Positions 22,101 to 34,592 are shown, counted from the stretch's first letter. The stretch is DNA of 39,539 bases from Halocafeteria seosinensis (GCA_001687465.1 LVLI01000654.1:1-39539); one strand, 5' to 3'. Numbers and translations are program-made. The notes: generated by a model from the letters alone, not told the origin.

Positions 22101-25100
22101 AATGCATTGCTCGCAAGACGTTACGTCGACACGCAAACTAAAATGGTCCATGCATGACCTAAGTAAGCTCTCGTCGATTCTCGCATCACTAGTTTTCGAA
22201 ACAATGTTCACTGCTAAGGATACCAATATGTGTGGGGAAGCAACTTGATATGTGACGGAATCACTTGTGGGACTCCCACAGTATGACTTAACTGTGGAAA
22301 AGGCACATGCGTATTGGCGAAGAAACGCCATCACATCATCCGTCGTGTAGTTTTCGTAAAAACTGGCAAATGCTTCTACTGCAGACACATTGCCCTCCAT
22401 CCCCAATAGCCTTCGCGTGGTATCCATACTCTCCCAAACGCTAACGAACACTCGGAGAATAGAGATTCCAACGGATTCCTCCTCCCAAGTAAGAGAAGTG
22501 ACATCATCAAGCGCAAATTTGATTCTTCGTAGCACCAAGAGCGACCTTGCAGCGGTGCCTATATTATTTGAGTGATCCTGCACATTCGAAAACCCGGCAT
22601 GCGACAGCAAAAGCTGTAGACCATCCAACGTATCTGTAGAGGTATACAACTCATGCACATCGTGAGTTACTTTGCTAGCTTCATCCGTTAGGCTGTTTCG
22701 TACAATATCCCATACATCGCATTTCTTGGTACAGCAACTAGAGGCAATTCCCACTAAGGGAGGCAGCAACGTCGGCAAGACACTGAGGGGGCCAGCCCCG
22801 AAAAACCTGTACGGCCATTTGTACCAGGGTATGTCATAAAGTTTTTCACAAATGAGCCAGAGATGGGAAAACAACATGTCCGAAGAGGACAAATAGCCCG
22901 CAGCGTCGCTGAGTTGGTTAAGTAAGGGCTCCATCAATCTCAGGTCATGGGAAGAGCAAGCACAGGCCATACGGAAGATCGCGGGTAATACTTCCGGCAA
23001 TAATGAAGGATTGATCTCTCCAATAGACGCTAAAAGAATTACCGATCTGTTCGCGTTCCAAGACCTTGAGAGAGTGCTTTCACTAATTTGTAGATTCGTT
23101 TCTTGATCCACCCCGAAAAGTAATTGTAGTTCATTCTGGGCATCTTGAGCGTTGCCGCTTCGGGAATCCTCTTCGCCAAGCCGTATCACCATGTCAGCGA
23201 GACCTTCAAAGTCCGCAAATTGCGAGAGCTTACCAATGATTGCGCAAGCCACCGAAGCAACGTCAGTAGACAGCGGAAAATGCACAAATTCAATTAAGGT
23301 GCGCAGCAGTTGGTTCAAGGATTTGTTTTCTCTCTCTAGAGCGCCCACAACATCAATTTCTCCTGGAATGTGGTCGATGCAATTTGCAACGATCGTTAAG
23401 GATTTCATCCGCTCCCTACTTGTACAAGGAAAGGCAGAGCTGGCGACGACGAGATCATGAACTATTGACCATACTTGGCAACCAAACATTGCATGTTTCT
23501 CTTCACTTTCAAAAACCCAGAAAGGATCGACGCCGTGCTCAATGGACAAAATTCGCCTTCCTTTATTCAATACCAGGCTTGGTTCTGCCTCAAGTAGGTG
23601 AGACACGCAGCGCTTTACATTTTCTGTAATTTGATGAAACGGGCAAGACTCAACAAGTCCGGGTCGAGACCCTAAGGCCATAAGCTGAGCGTCATCATAA
23701 AGGTAACTGATTCCTGCCGTGCCTACCGCTAACGCCGCCCTACAGAGCTGGCGTAGCCGCTTTCCGCGGATATACTTTACATCCCGCAGAAGGGCTTCTA
23801 GATCGCCAGTCTCAGCAACGCCAGCAGCATTGCGGCGACGAAACGCTCTGAGAGTGGCAACGACCAAACTAGAGTCTTGCACAATGGTCGACTTTGTGAT
23901 TGACCCAATAAGCGTTCCTAAGCTGGAGACGGGCGATGCAGTCCATTGACAGAGATACACTAAACACTGTGTAAGATCCAGCGCTCCCAGTGGAGAGTAG
24001 CTCACAGTGGAAAGATTGGACTGGAGGAGTTGGTCTAAGGATACCTTTGCGTTGTCGACATATGAAGTAGTAAGCACGTATGGCTTGAGCGAGCAGAATT
24101 CTCCAAGCACTTCGGTGCTTTGCGCCAACAGTAAACAGGAGAGAAGTGAATCAGCCAAATTACCAATACTATTCAAGGAATATGCCTGTGCATCCGCTAC
24201 GTTGAGGTCAAAGTGGTCGACGCTCGCACTCTCTGAATACTCAGAGATCGAAGAACCCGAGAGAACACAACGAACGTTTACTCCACGATAAGGCGCTTCC
24301 TTCTCAATTTCCCATGTTAAACGATGACCGGTTCGAGACTTTAGTTTCACGAATTTGAGACCACTTTCGTCAACATGACGCTTCCACCAAGGTTCACACT
24401 GAGGAAACCATTTAGAGCTTGCTCTTGATGAGGAAAAGAAGAAGTCTGTCAGTATCGCCAGGGAAATGCGCATATACCTCTTTGTCTCTTTTGTAAACCA
24501 CCGATCTACACTTTGGGGAGCCACGCTGATAAGAAGATAAGCCATTACATCACACATGTTAATTGCTCGCAGTAGATTTTCAACACTCCTCATTATCATT
24601 GACCGCTGCTCTGCGGAACCTTCTAGCAAGAGAGTTGGAAGCAGAGCGTTAACATGTTTAAGTATCTTCTGCAAATGGGCGTTCACTGATAATGCATGTT
24701 CCTCAACTGCTCGAGTTGCCTCTTCACCGACGTTAGCCAAACTAAATCGTCTGATGACCTCGATGGCCAAAGGATACGACAACATATACCCAATGTCCAA
24801 TAGACGAATCGCTATCGACATCTCTGAGTCGACGACGGAGTCTTTCTTCATGTCCTTAACATCTGGTAGTTTCTGGCTGTCATCCGTTGCAACAGTGATG
24901 CTATATACAGTTGAGCCGCGAACCAGCTGGTCGCATTTCTCCGCAGCTTGATCCAAAAGCTTCGCGAAGTTATCCTCATGGTATGACAATTTAGTAACTT
25001 CATGCTCATCTTCCTTAGCTTGGGTTGACTCAAACGCGTCCTCTTGCTCTCGATGAAGGAAATCTGAAATGAGCGCAAAACAACTGGTCTCTACATGTTG

Positions 25101-27557
25101 ACCCGAGCTAAAACTGTCTACGATGTCTTTAACCAAATGCAGCACTTTCCGTGTATCACCTAGCGATGCCAAAATTGTACACTGGGCCTTAGCAGCATGT
25201 TTACAGGCTTCCGGTAGTGTCTCATGCAGTCCTCTATAAGCTCGTGTACCACAGTCAACGGAGACATTCCCGATAATTCGTAATATATTCAAAAAGGGGT
25301 ATATTCGGAGTATCTCGGTTTCCTCAGTCAACTCATTTGTATCATTGGAACCAATCAGCTGGAAACTTAAACCCACGCAGCCCAAGAAAACTTGTAAGCT
25401 TTGCACCGAGTACGTTACATGACCATAACTGTTTTGTTGGAGCAACTGTAACGCCCAAGAAATTTGCAGTTGCCTTGAGGACTTCAACAATACCACTTGG
25501 GATAGTTCGGACAAAATTTCCGACGGATTGCTTGGAGTACTTTCTTCAAATGTGCAAGGTGGCACGCCATTCCCTTCTTGAGCCCATGAAGTAGTTGTAT
25601 TCGAGAAAATATCAGACGCACTCTCTATTAAAACCTTAAGTTTTGCTTCCAGTTCCAGCTTTACGTGCCGTATGCCGGATTCAAGATCACACCGTTGGCT
25701 AACTATATCGGCGACATGCTTTCTATACCGTTGCTGCATTAAGTAGCCTGCTAAGCCGTTCAGTGACTGCTTCGTACACTCAGTCTTGACACAAGGGCAG
25801 GTATACTGTTCAACCGCTTCCATGTTCTCATGGGCACATCGTAGCAAGGAAAAAAAGTCTGCCAATACAGGCGAGCAGTGCTGCAGTAAACCAGCGAGAT
25901 TTTGGTAGAGTTCTTCTACAATACCGCCAGCAAGTTGCATTTTCAGAAGGTGTGTGAAGCGTGTCCCTAGGCTGCTTCCTGCGATGTTACATGCTGCTTG
26001 CACACACAGTCGCATGGTCCTGTACACGGTTTGACTCTCGCCGCGGGCCAAGCCATCATTCGGTTTCCCTAAGTTGGCCAGGTACGGGGAATAAGTTTGA
26101 AGAAAGTTCTCATACAGTTGACGGGTGACGCTTCCAACAGAATGCATAGTAAACGATCCTTGCGCGTCTCGTAAAACCGCTACACACAAGCACCATTCAA
26201 GCGCCTCACGGAGTTCAGTGTGAATTCGATTTGTACCACCCATAGGAAGACCCCAAAGCAGTTTCATTACATTTATCGTCGAGTCCACACATAGCTCACT
26301 CACCCACTGCTCTGAACTGCCCACACTCTGTAGAGTTGCAGACGTATACCTTATTGCCTTGGTACAAAATAGACGATCGTTTTTAAAAGCGTCGTGCTGC
26401 AGAGTCCGGGACACCATGTTGTTGAGGATATCCACAAGCTCACGATTCTCAGCTAGCTCGGATGGGCCAAAACGTAACACACTCTCTGTGAACGAGTCGA
26501 CAACAAGCGAGACAAAAGTCTTATGGGCATCGGAGCAATTCACAGGTCTGAAAGATTTGAGGACGGAATTAATTGTTGCCCCGAAGACTTGAGCAAAGCC
26601 ACTATTCTCCTCGAAAGGGTAGCGCAGCATGGCATCCCACGAGCACTGAACTAGCCCAGCTGATTTTGTCCCCAAACGAGCAAACATCTTTGTTTGAGAT
26701 TGTTCTAGTTTGCTACCGGGATTAAACACAAATTCACGGCATATGGTCAGAAGCTGTACGCAGTGACGTTTGAGTATGACACTCCCCAGACTGAGAAGAT
26801 TTCGCCTAGAAGAGAACAAGACACCGAGGATGCCATGAATATCAACCAGAACATTAGGGTTGATCTGGTTCATATACTCCTGAAACGTATACACTGCATA
26901 AAATATCACTCTCAAAGTACAAGATTAGAAACTGGCCAATAATCTTTTGCTGTGTGGACGGCCACTTACGAAGCTGAAGCGCACTCTGCGTCGTTTGAGG
27001 TATACAGACAGCTTCCATTCCAACGGGGTTGCTCGCTTTGGTCGACGTTGCCAGTGTGTCAACGACGCGGCGTAGAGCCCGAATAACTTCAGATACCGCC
27101 GCTTCCTTGATAGCACCTCCTTTTTTGGTGGGTTCCAGTGACGCCATGCAGCATTCATGGACCACGTCCACTGCCGTTTTGAGGAGTTCATCCAGATCAC
27201 CGTTGACATGCTTCGAAATAAAGCTCTTGGAACTGCGAAAGCTTTTTGCATTTTTCGATTCCTCGCTTAGCTGCTGGCAGTGTTTGAAAAACGGGGATTT
27301 GTCCCTTCCTCGCCCTTGGCTCGTGGCTGGAACTCCATACAGCTGCATAACAAGGCATACCATAGCCCACTCGACCCTTTCGCGAATAAGGCAGAGTTCC
27401 TTACCTGCCGAAGAAAGGAGCATGAGGGCTCTGAAATCCTCTCGTGGAACTCATTCAGCCGCTTCTTGAGGGCCTGCGATTGGGTACGCTTCACATGGCG
27501 AAATCCTTCAATGAATCCAAACACTTCATCCCGGACGGACTCCGTCTCCGACTGCAT
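16118..27557 (-). CDS. ATM: ATM / Tel1 DNA-damage checkpoint kinase
   Basis: Four exons, 27557-27405, 27270-26970, 26893-16998 and 16936-16118, with introns of 134, 76 and 61 nt, give 3722 aa, larger than human ATM (3056). The chosen start is the first ATG; upstream codons in frame include only a TTG. The N-terminus has a TAN-like segment (ALKKRLNEFHERISEP). A very long HEAT-type solenoid and the FAT region follow. The kinase N-lobe begins near GITAPKILKCFGSDGRKYKQ and DDTRTDAVIQQ. The catalytic loop is GIGDRHTSNILL (Asp3502, Asn3507) and the metal-binding motif is HIDFG (Asp3521). VPFRLTRDIVDGMG is the PIKK activation-loop signature. The FATC domain ends in NLAKMFHGWLPHL. ATM senses double-strand breaks through MRN and phosphorylates SQ/TQ sites. 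One exon is 9.9 kb. Confidence 0.95.
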
Positions 27558-28113
27558 CTTTTCTTTTCCCCCTCCCCTTGAGGAGAGCAAAGCGCACAGG
27601 AAAAATTAGAAAAAAAAAGAAACCGAAGATCAATACATCATGCCCCTCTCGACTCGCCTCGAACCTAGGGGCTCCAGTCTGCAGGCAAACTTCCTGACCT
27701 CCTCGAGAGTCTAGACTCGAGTCCGCTCCAACTTCAACTTGCCGTGAAATTGACTGTCCCGGAGCAACCAATACAGCCAAGGTCGGTTAGATAGTATAGA
27801 GATGATCATATTTTGAGGCAGGGCCTCTTGGTCTTCTTCAGGGAAAGAAACAGCGCCTGTGAATAGAGAGAGAGGACCCGACCGTACGACCTTTGGCCTC
27901 GCCGCATAGGTTTGTCGACTCTATAGTGCGTATTTTCAAGGTATAAAAGTTTGTTACATATGTATTGATATCCATCACTATCTCCATTAGTTTGATTGGC
28001 CGTTCTAACTGTTCACATCAAGGGAGAGAGGGGAAAAGTTGTCAACCTTGCGACCAACTCGACTGGAAACCACCTATTCCGGGCATTTATTAATTATTAC
28101 AGGCTATCCATAG
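27558..28113. other. 556-bp divergent intergenic region, ATM / unknown gene
   Basis: No gene was found. Features seen are a perfect 12-bp palindrome GAGTCTAGACTC at 27707-27718, flanked by partial CTCGAG repeats, an A-run at 27609-27620, and TATAAAAG at 27942-27949, 165 bp before the plus-strand ATG. Both promoters are expected here; assigning any of these as a functional site is speculative. Confidence 0.55.
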
Positions 28114-30043
28114 ATGACCGAGGAGGCGGAAGACTCTCTCCGTAATGGTGAGTCCAAGGAGCAACCGGAACGACCGGCTTCCTCCTCTCGGAAAGAGGAG
28201 AAACAGTGGTCTAAACCACCACCCCTCTCTGCGAGACATCAACGCGCGCAAACGGCAAGAAGACAGGGGCAAGTAGCGCAAACCCGAGCTTTCAACTACA
28301 ACGGCCCTTCACGGCGGCCTGTCTCGGCGACGGCCCCTCGGAGAGTGAAATGGGAAGCCAATCCCGACGAGGAACTGAAATTCGAAGCTCATTTAGTTGC
28401 TACGCAACAGGCGGCAGCTCCGACCCCGAGAGATAGAACTCCAACGTTAAGGAGGTTCAGGTGCCGAGACCTCCTCTCATCACATGCGCAGCGTGTGGAA
28501 CGAGCGGAGGACTTGGGGCGCGCTGATTACACCGAAGCTCAAATTGCAAAAGAAGTAGTGCGGTGGCAAGTCCGTGAACGGGAAAGTAGGAACAAAGAAC
28601 GTCGGAGGAAACTAGTAAGTTGATATCGTGCGGAAGAACGGCAATTATTCACTGTTCAATATTATAACGGTGTGTGTTACTTTCTTTAATGCTGATTGAT
28701 GTGGATGCTACAGGAAAAGGAATCAGTGAACTCGGCGAGACCAACAAGTGGGTTTTCCACACATCGTCCCGAAACTGCGGACGAGTGGGTTATTAACAAC
28801 CTATGGCAGAGAAGGCGAGAGGAAGAATTAGTTCAATATAGAAACAATCTTCAGGTGAACCAAGCCCTAAATGAATGGCAGACCCACAAAAATCGCTTAG
28901 AAGAGGAGATACAACGGCGGATCGAGACTCGGAGGAGACCATTCACCGAGCAAACGGACAAGACGTTTAAATATGGCACCACTATTCGAGATATGTTTAC
29001 TCCAGTGGAGAAGTCTGAAGCAAAGTATGATGATTTTGAGGCGTTAAGTATAGAATCATTTTCTGACGAGGAGAATGAGGAGGCAGACCAAAAGCAAGAA
29101 CATGATGAGGGGGAGGAAATGGAGCAAGAGGGCAAGGAGCAGTCGCCTGAAAGGCCAAGCAGCCGTCGCCCGTACACCCCACAAGCTCGAGGAGATGCAG
29201 CGGCGCTGGATATAAGTACTGCACGACCAGGAACCACAGACACAGAGGGACGCATCTCGCATAGACGACGGTCCAAACAATCCTCCGCTCGACACAAGTC
29301 ATCCAGGGGGCGAAATCGGCTTCAGTCCCCAGTCATTATTCCTCGGAAAGGTGGTGTTACAGACCAAAGTGCGCGAGAAGATACCGATCGTTCTGAAAGG
29401 CATCGCCCACAGTCAACCCTCCGAATGCTCGGCAGTCGGGCCGAGTCTCGAGATGCTCGTCCGTCTACTGAAGGATTGGCGAATAGAAAAACCTGGTACA
29501 CTGCAGATGACGAAGTGCCTGCACCTAGATATGAAAACCCTACATGGCAAAACAAGCTTACAAAGTGGTCTGAAGCTACCCAGGAACAGAGCATTGAGGA
29601 AGCAGAAGCCTCTTATCGGTTGCTACGCAAAGCGAACATCAAGGGTGTTGATCCTCAGGTATTGAGAAGGTAAGGGACCGAGACTCTCTTGCTGATTATA
29701 CATCGCATGTTTATACGGAGTTTGTTGCAGAGCGCTTGTATTAGACACTGTAGACGTTCCCGAGGATGACGAGGAGAAGAAGAAAGATGAGGGCACTATT
29801 CCAGAGGCGTCAGAGGAAACAAACGATGAGAATAAACAGGAGTCGAGTACAGGCAAAGCCGGAGGAAAGGGAGAGGGAACCGAACGCCAAAGCGAGCGAC
29901 CGACTACGGCACCAGCATATATGACGACGTTCGGTCTCGGGTGTCCCGGCTCGTTCCTACCAAAGAACCCATTTCTTGAAGAAAAGAAGGCACTTTACGA
30001 TCCGCCAAAAAGCAATAAAGGGAAGAAAGGCAAAAAGAAATAA
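28114..30043 (+). CDS. Highly charged, largely disordered protein of unknown function
   Basis: Three exons, 28114-28614, 28714-29669 and 29731-30043, with introns of 99 and 61 nt (both GTAAG donors and CAG acceptors), give 589 aa. The N-terminus is Arg/Pro/Ser-rich. Residues about 140-260 are predicted helical and coiled (AQIAKEVVRWQVRERESRNK and NNLQVNQALNEWQTHKNRLE). An acidic stretch (EENEEADQKQEHDEGEEMEQ) and an Arg/Ser-rich region follow. The C-terminus ends in a Lys/Gly run after a conserved-looking TFGLGCPGSFLPKNPF. I do not recognise the family. The mix of short helices and disordered Arg/Ser tracts resembles ciliary or cytoskeletal scaffold proteins, which is only a guess. It lies tail-to-tail with CHMP5, 50 bp apart. 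Confidence 0.8.
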
Positions 30044-30093
30044 GATCACATATAGCGACCCCTGTTAACACTTATGTATTTTGGTTACGCCAA

Positions 30094-30956
30094 CTACGCT
30101 TCATTCGATACTGCTTCGGCACTTTGCCGTTCTTCATGGCGTGGTTCCCCCGTGGGAGCTGATGGTATGCCTTCTATATCAGTAGACTCTGCAGTGGCAG
30201 AAGCTGTATTCGTGTCAAACTCGGTCCCTCCCAGGGCTTCTTCCATTCCTCCTTCGGCTTCTATTTCATCACCGAGCGCATCCAGTTCGGCGTCAAGCTC
30301 TGAATCCTCAACTTGATCAGGAAGTCTGTACCATTCAAAGAATGAAGTGGGGGTTCACTACACTGGAAGTAGCATATTAACTACCAGTGCGTACCCATAA
30401 CTTCGGCTCATTAAATCGCTAACATCCTGCACATCTCCTAAAATTTCCTCCATATCATCTTGAGCGTCTTCAAACTCGTCTATATTCAACTCTTTATGTT
30501 GCTCCTTTAATTGGTGCATGGCCGCTTTCTGAGTTTGTAAGTTTTCTTGCATGAATTTCGTGTTTTCGATGGCGAATGTCGTCTGACGCGCAAATCACAC
30601 ATTGTAAGCACATTTCAATTTTCACCTTGTTTGAACACACATACTTGCTCGATTTGGTTCATCGTGGAATATGTACTATCCAATTGCCCTTCCAGCATTT
30701 TCCGGCGTTGTAAGACTTGTTTCATCCGATTTTTAATGCTTTTTTGTCCCGCCGGGGACTTTGTATTCGCGAGCTGCCTCTTGTACTCGGCTAACTGTTT
30801 GTTACACTCATTGTATTTGGCCTCTATCTGCTTCGCTCGGTCCTGATGGCGCTGTACAGTGGCTTCTAAGTCCACATTTTTGGCAGCCTCAGCCTCTTCA
30901 GCAGCCTTTCTCTCCTTCTCAGAAGGCTTTTTCTTGTACCCAAACACGCGATGCAT
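30094..30956 (-). CDS. CHMP5: CHMP5 / VPS60, ESCRT-III-associated SNF7-family protein
   Basis: Three exons, 30956-30645, 30582-30395 and 30325-30094, with introns of 62 and 69 nt give 243 aa. The first ATG gives MHRVFGYKKK, matching the MNRLFG start of CHMP5. The basic N-terminal half has the long helices of the SNF7 fold (IKNRMKQVLQRRKMLEGQLD), followed by the CHMP5 signature helix DEFEDAQDDMEEILGDVQDV, then LMSRSYG and an acidic end, ELDAELDALGDEIE. CHMP5 binds LIP5/VTA1 and regulates VPS4 during multivesicular-body sorting and membrane scission. All introns are in phase, and removing the second restores SRSYGLPDQ in the correct place. Confidence 0.93.
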
Positions 30957-31641
30957 ATTCAACTGTGGCCTCTCCTGCTACTATGAAAAATACATCAAAA
31001 ATAGACCTGTATAACAAGCACAAAAGAGCCTCTATCATCTATCTCACACGTCGTAGACTAGTAGTTGAAGTTCGGAACTTCAACTTCAACGACGTGAGAC
31101 AAACTTCTTTGCCATGGAATCCTACAATGTACCAAGACTATCGACCCCGTGTCGGTGTTACGCTCCAGTAGTGGCACTGAACAATCTAATTGCAAGTGTC
31201 ACTAGTTTGGTTTGAAAGGGTGTTGATCTGTTACTACCGGTATTTCACAGCAACCAACTTCCGCATGATGACACGAAGTTTGATAACTGGTTTGCTTTGC
31301 TCATGGAGAGTTTCGAGAAAGAAGTATGTCTTCTAGACTACATACGCAACGTAGATCGATTTCACCATAGAAGGCAGAGCGAAAACGTCTGCATTGCTAC
31401 ATGCAACACAAATCTCGCCACCTTATGACTGTCGGTGGTTAATGATCCCAACGTTAGAAGTTAGAGTGTTAAAAGTGTTGTCGGAAACTGACGAGAAATC
31501 GTATGGACGAGAGAAATGCTTCATAGAGTTACAATAACTAAGTCAGAAGTTGTTCACTTCTTAATTGCACCGACAATATCTTAGTCGTTACTCAGCTGAT
31601 TACCTCTGACTACTGAGCAATCGTTCCAACACTGAAGTAGG
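30957..31641. other. 685-bp divergent intergenic region, CHMP5 / RNA ligase
   Basis: No gene is seen; the frame at 30761-31171 is a shadow of CHMP5 extended into AT-rich DNA. It contains the imperfect inverted repeat at 31042-31099. A segment at 31321-31352, read on the minus strand as GCGTATGTAGTCTAGAAGAC, resembles the central block of the dispersed repeat at 13.2-14.2 kb. Confidence 0.55.
31042..31099. repeat. 58-bp imperfect inverted repeat
   Basis: The core TTGAAGTTC-G-GAACTTCAA (31065-31083) is a perfect 9-bp stem around one base. The outer arms TCTCACACGTCGT and ACGACGTGAGA pair with a small gap, so the whole could fold as a hairpin or cruciform. It sits about 90-140 bp upstream of the CHMP5 start. 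Confidence 0.75.
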
Positions 31642-32682
31642 ATGAAACTTGCAACGGTTGAAAAAGTTGCGCATCTAGAACCAATTCCCGACGCTGATAG
31701 GTTGGAACTCGCCACTGTGTTGGGCTGGAGATGTATCGTGAAGAAAGGAGACTTTAGCATAGGTGACTGGTGTATCATGGTCTATATTGACGCGGAAGTT
31801 GATGTAAATAGTGAACCGTTTTCTTTCTTGCCCACAAAGCAGGCGAATAAGGAGGGCTGGCTGCGGATTAGGACCATCAAACTGCGCGGAGTGTATTCCC
31901 AAGGTCTAGTAATTCCCACCACATGGTTGACGATAAATTGTCCCACAACGGAATTAGAGGAGAGTCTCGATCTATCAGAGACCCTCCCCATCAGGAAGTA
32001 TCAAAAGCCTGAACCTAAACCATTCAAGGGCAACATGGGTACTCCAGTTTTTGATTCCGCTCCTTTTCCCACTCACCTCGTTTCGAAGACCGACGAAGAG
32101 AATGCAAAATCTAATCCCAAGACACTTCACGAGTTCGAACGACTTGAAACATACATCACTCTGAAACTCGACGGGAGCTCGCTCACGGTAATCCACAATG
32201 AGGGCAAAACGTTAGTGTGTTCCCGTAATCTCCAACTCTTGTCAGGACGTCATGATATGCTCAGATACGCTGAGAACCAACGGCTTGAGGAACGGCTGAC
32301 GGAGTATCGGCGCAATGTGGCAATACAAGGCGAATTCGTAGGGCCAGGGATAAACAAAAACCGTCTGGCGCTGTCGGAGCATGACTGGTATATCTTCACC
32401 ATCAAAGATCTTGACACAGGTCGCAACTTGGGCCTCTACGAGATTTCGGAAATCTGCGAGACCCTGGGTCTAAAACTGGTACCCTTGTTGGAGAAGTTTA
32501 CATTTGAACCCGAGGCGTGGACTCTCGACTACCTCCAGGAGTATGCAAACCAGACTACATACCCAACAAGTGGAAATGTGGCGGAGGGAATCGTCATCCG
32601 TCCTACCGCGTCTACGTACAGTCCAACGCTTCGGAAGGGTTTGAGTCTTAAGATCATTAACCAGCAGTACAAGGATACATAA
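31642..32682 (+). CDS. RNA ligase, Deinococcus DraRnl (DRB0094) type
   Basis: A single exon of 346 aa; an in-frame TAG lies just before the ATG. The N-terminal about 110 residues (KLATVEKVAHLEPIPDADRL, then LGWRCIVKKGDFSIGD) form the OB-fold module that defines this clade. The nucleotidyltransferase domain follows with motif I KLDGS, in which Lys175 should be adenylylated. Motif III includes GEFVGPGI, motif IV EGIVIRP (Glu315), and motif V LKIIN (Lys337). Characterised members join 3'-OH/5'-phosphate nicks in duplex RNA or hybrid strands using ATP. The role in this organism is unknown; RNA repair or editing is inference. No organelle targeting peptide is evident. It lies tail-to-tail with the sugar transporter, 95 bp apart. 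Confidence 0.92.
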   Translation: MKLATVEKVAHLEPIPDADRLELATVLGWRCIVKKGDFSIGDWCIMVYIDAEVDVNSEPFSFLPTKQANKEGWLRIRTIKLRGVYSQGLVIPTTWLTINCPTTELEESLDLSETLPIRKYQKPEPKPFKGNMGTPVFDSAPFPTHLVSKTDEENAKSNPKTLHEFERLETYITLKLDGSSLTVIHNEGKTLVCSRNLQLLSGRHDMLRYAENQRLEERLTEYRRNVAIQGEFVGPGINKNRLALSEHDWYIFTIKDLDTGRNLGLYEISEICETLGLKLVPLLEKFTFEPEAWTLDYLQEYANQTTYPTSGNVAEGIVIRPTASTYSPTLRKGLSLKIINQQYKDT

Positions 32683-32777
32683 GGATTTAATCATCCGTTG
32701 AACTAACATTCCCTTTACGTAGAATATACAAACTTTCTTCAAATGTCTTAAGGTGTTTCGACAAAAGCTCTTTACTC

Positions 32778-34592
32778 TCAGCTCGGAGCTTTTTCCTGTT
32801 TCTTGGGCAACCACACCAACGCCAGCGGGCCTGCGACGAACTGGCAGACAATTGCAAGTATCATTGGAGTCGAATACGCCTTTTCTAGGTTGCTAACGGA
32901 GTTGTCACCAGCCAAAGCCTGCAATATAGTGACGTAATAGTCTGTTACCCCGTAACCAATGGTTTGGCGGGTTTCTCTCTTACCGAAATAATTGGTCCCA
33001 GTACTAGCGCTGCCAACAACTGCGGTACCACTGTCTGTGCCAAATATAGCAAGTTTGTTGCAAATGCAGTATATTTTGAGCTTCTTATGTCCTGTGCTTG
33101 TTCTGATGGAACCTCCGCATATAACTCGTCGATCAGAGCGTAAGGGCACTGCAACAATACAACATTCCAAAAACCCTTATCATTCCCTGATGCCGGCTCT
33201 GTCTAGAAGGTGACTTACAGAGTTGTTGACTGCATGGGATATTCCCAACAAAGGCACAAACACCACAGTAGCCGCAGGTGTACTCGTAGTAAGGTGGGCG
33301 ATCAGCAATCCGACGGCGCTGAGAAGCTGACTACCTATATAGCACAGCTTCATTCCCCACTCTTTCAATGCCTTTGAAAGGACTAGCGATGTGACAATTC
33401 CCACCGTTGCGACCAGTCCTAATGTCAGAGATCCAAGATGTAATCCAGTGATATACTTTTGATGGAGTTCGCTGTCGGAGGGAGTTTTAGGAGAGCCCTG
33501 TTCAACAACGGTGCCAAAATACGCTGCGCCATACTGCCAGAGAGCCCATATAGGCATCCATCCAATAAGTTGCTGGACGCACAATCCATAAAAACGTCGT
33601 CCAAGCCGAGGCCATGCGGCAAACGGTGAAGATGTGTTTTCTGCGGTAGTTCTCTGGCCGGTATCTTTACTCGATGTTTCCTCCGACTCTGCAGCACCAC
33701 CGCTGCTCTTGCTTCTGCGAATTCTTTGTGTCTTCCATACAAATAACCAAATGCCTGGAACGAATAACAACAGCGCTAGTCCTACCAGAAAGAGTGAGTC
33801 TCCGTTGGCTACCCCCAGATGGGATGAAAAGCCTGACCAATCAATGGCACCAAGAAGATACCCAACTGCGTTTCCGGACGAGCTTGCAAACGCAAGAACT
33901 GTGTGTCCTGACGTCCTGTCATGGGCTTTTTCTTCTTCCTGCGGTTCGGATTCCACAAGTGTTTCCGTGTCTGGGTCAGATGCTGACGCTGAAGCAGTCG
34001 TGCTCGTTGGGAATCCCAAGTCATCCGGATCACCGTAGCGGGGTGGTCCCTCCTGCTCCAAGAGGCGCGTATCTTCTGTGTAGACTTCTTTATGGTCAGA
34101 AGACAAATCTGTGACTAAACCACGTTGAAATTCTTCGTTGGCGGAATTGCAGAAGTCTAATCCAACAAACGCCAGCGTGAGGAATCCAAGGACTACATAC
34201 TGCGGACCTCCAGAAGAGCTATTCTCATCCTCATGCGAGCAGGATCTTTCGTCCGAGAACAAACATCCGAACGTGGATGCCAGCGGGATAATCACCAGAA
34301 AAATCACGGATAACCCTGAGAAAACTAGAATAAAAGGCAATCTCTGCCCGTATCTTGAGCTTGCGACGAGTCGATCCGACCACTGTCCAAAGATTGGACT
34401 CAGGATAATCTGTAATATCGGACTCGGCAACCACGCGTAGGAAGCGAGCAAGTCCCCCATGCCATGCTGCAGCAACAGGGATAGCATAAACACGTACTCG
34501 ATCGCCCATGAGATCTGCACGACTATCATACCCAGAGCCGCGGCCCACCAAGTTTGACATAAGCGCTTCACAAAGTGATACCACGACGCCAT
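32778..34592 (-). CDS. SLC45/GPH-family sugar-proton symporter
   Basis: Three exons, 34592-33219, 33148-32984 and 32918-32778, with introns of 70 and 65 nt give 559 aa. The frame is open upstream to 34646, but only from a GTG, so the ATG at 34592 (MASWYHFVKR) is used. The fold is a 12-TM major facilitator. The loop 2-3 signature SPIFGQWSDR corresponds to the sucrose-carrier motif, and ISHAVNNSCPYALIDEL matches the second-half NSvPyAl motif across the first intron. A long acidic cytosolic loop (EEEKAHDRT region) is inserted in the first half, and a Ser-rich loop lies before TM7. Plasma-membrane or vacuolar uptake of sucrose or glucose with protons is known for the family; the substrate here is not determined. 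Confidence 0.88.

Noticed and set aside
27558-27590. Upstream start of ATM at 27590
   Set aside because: The codon is TTG; the first ATG is at 27557.
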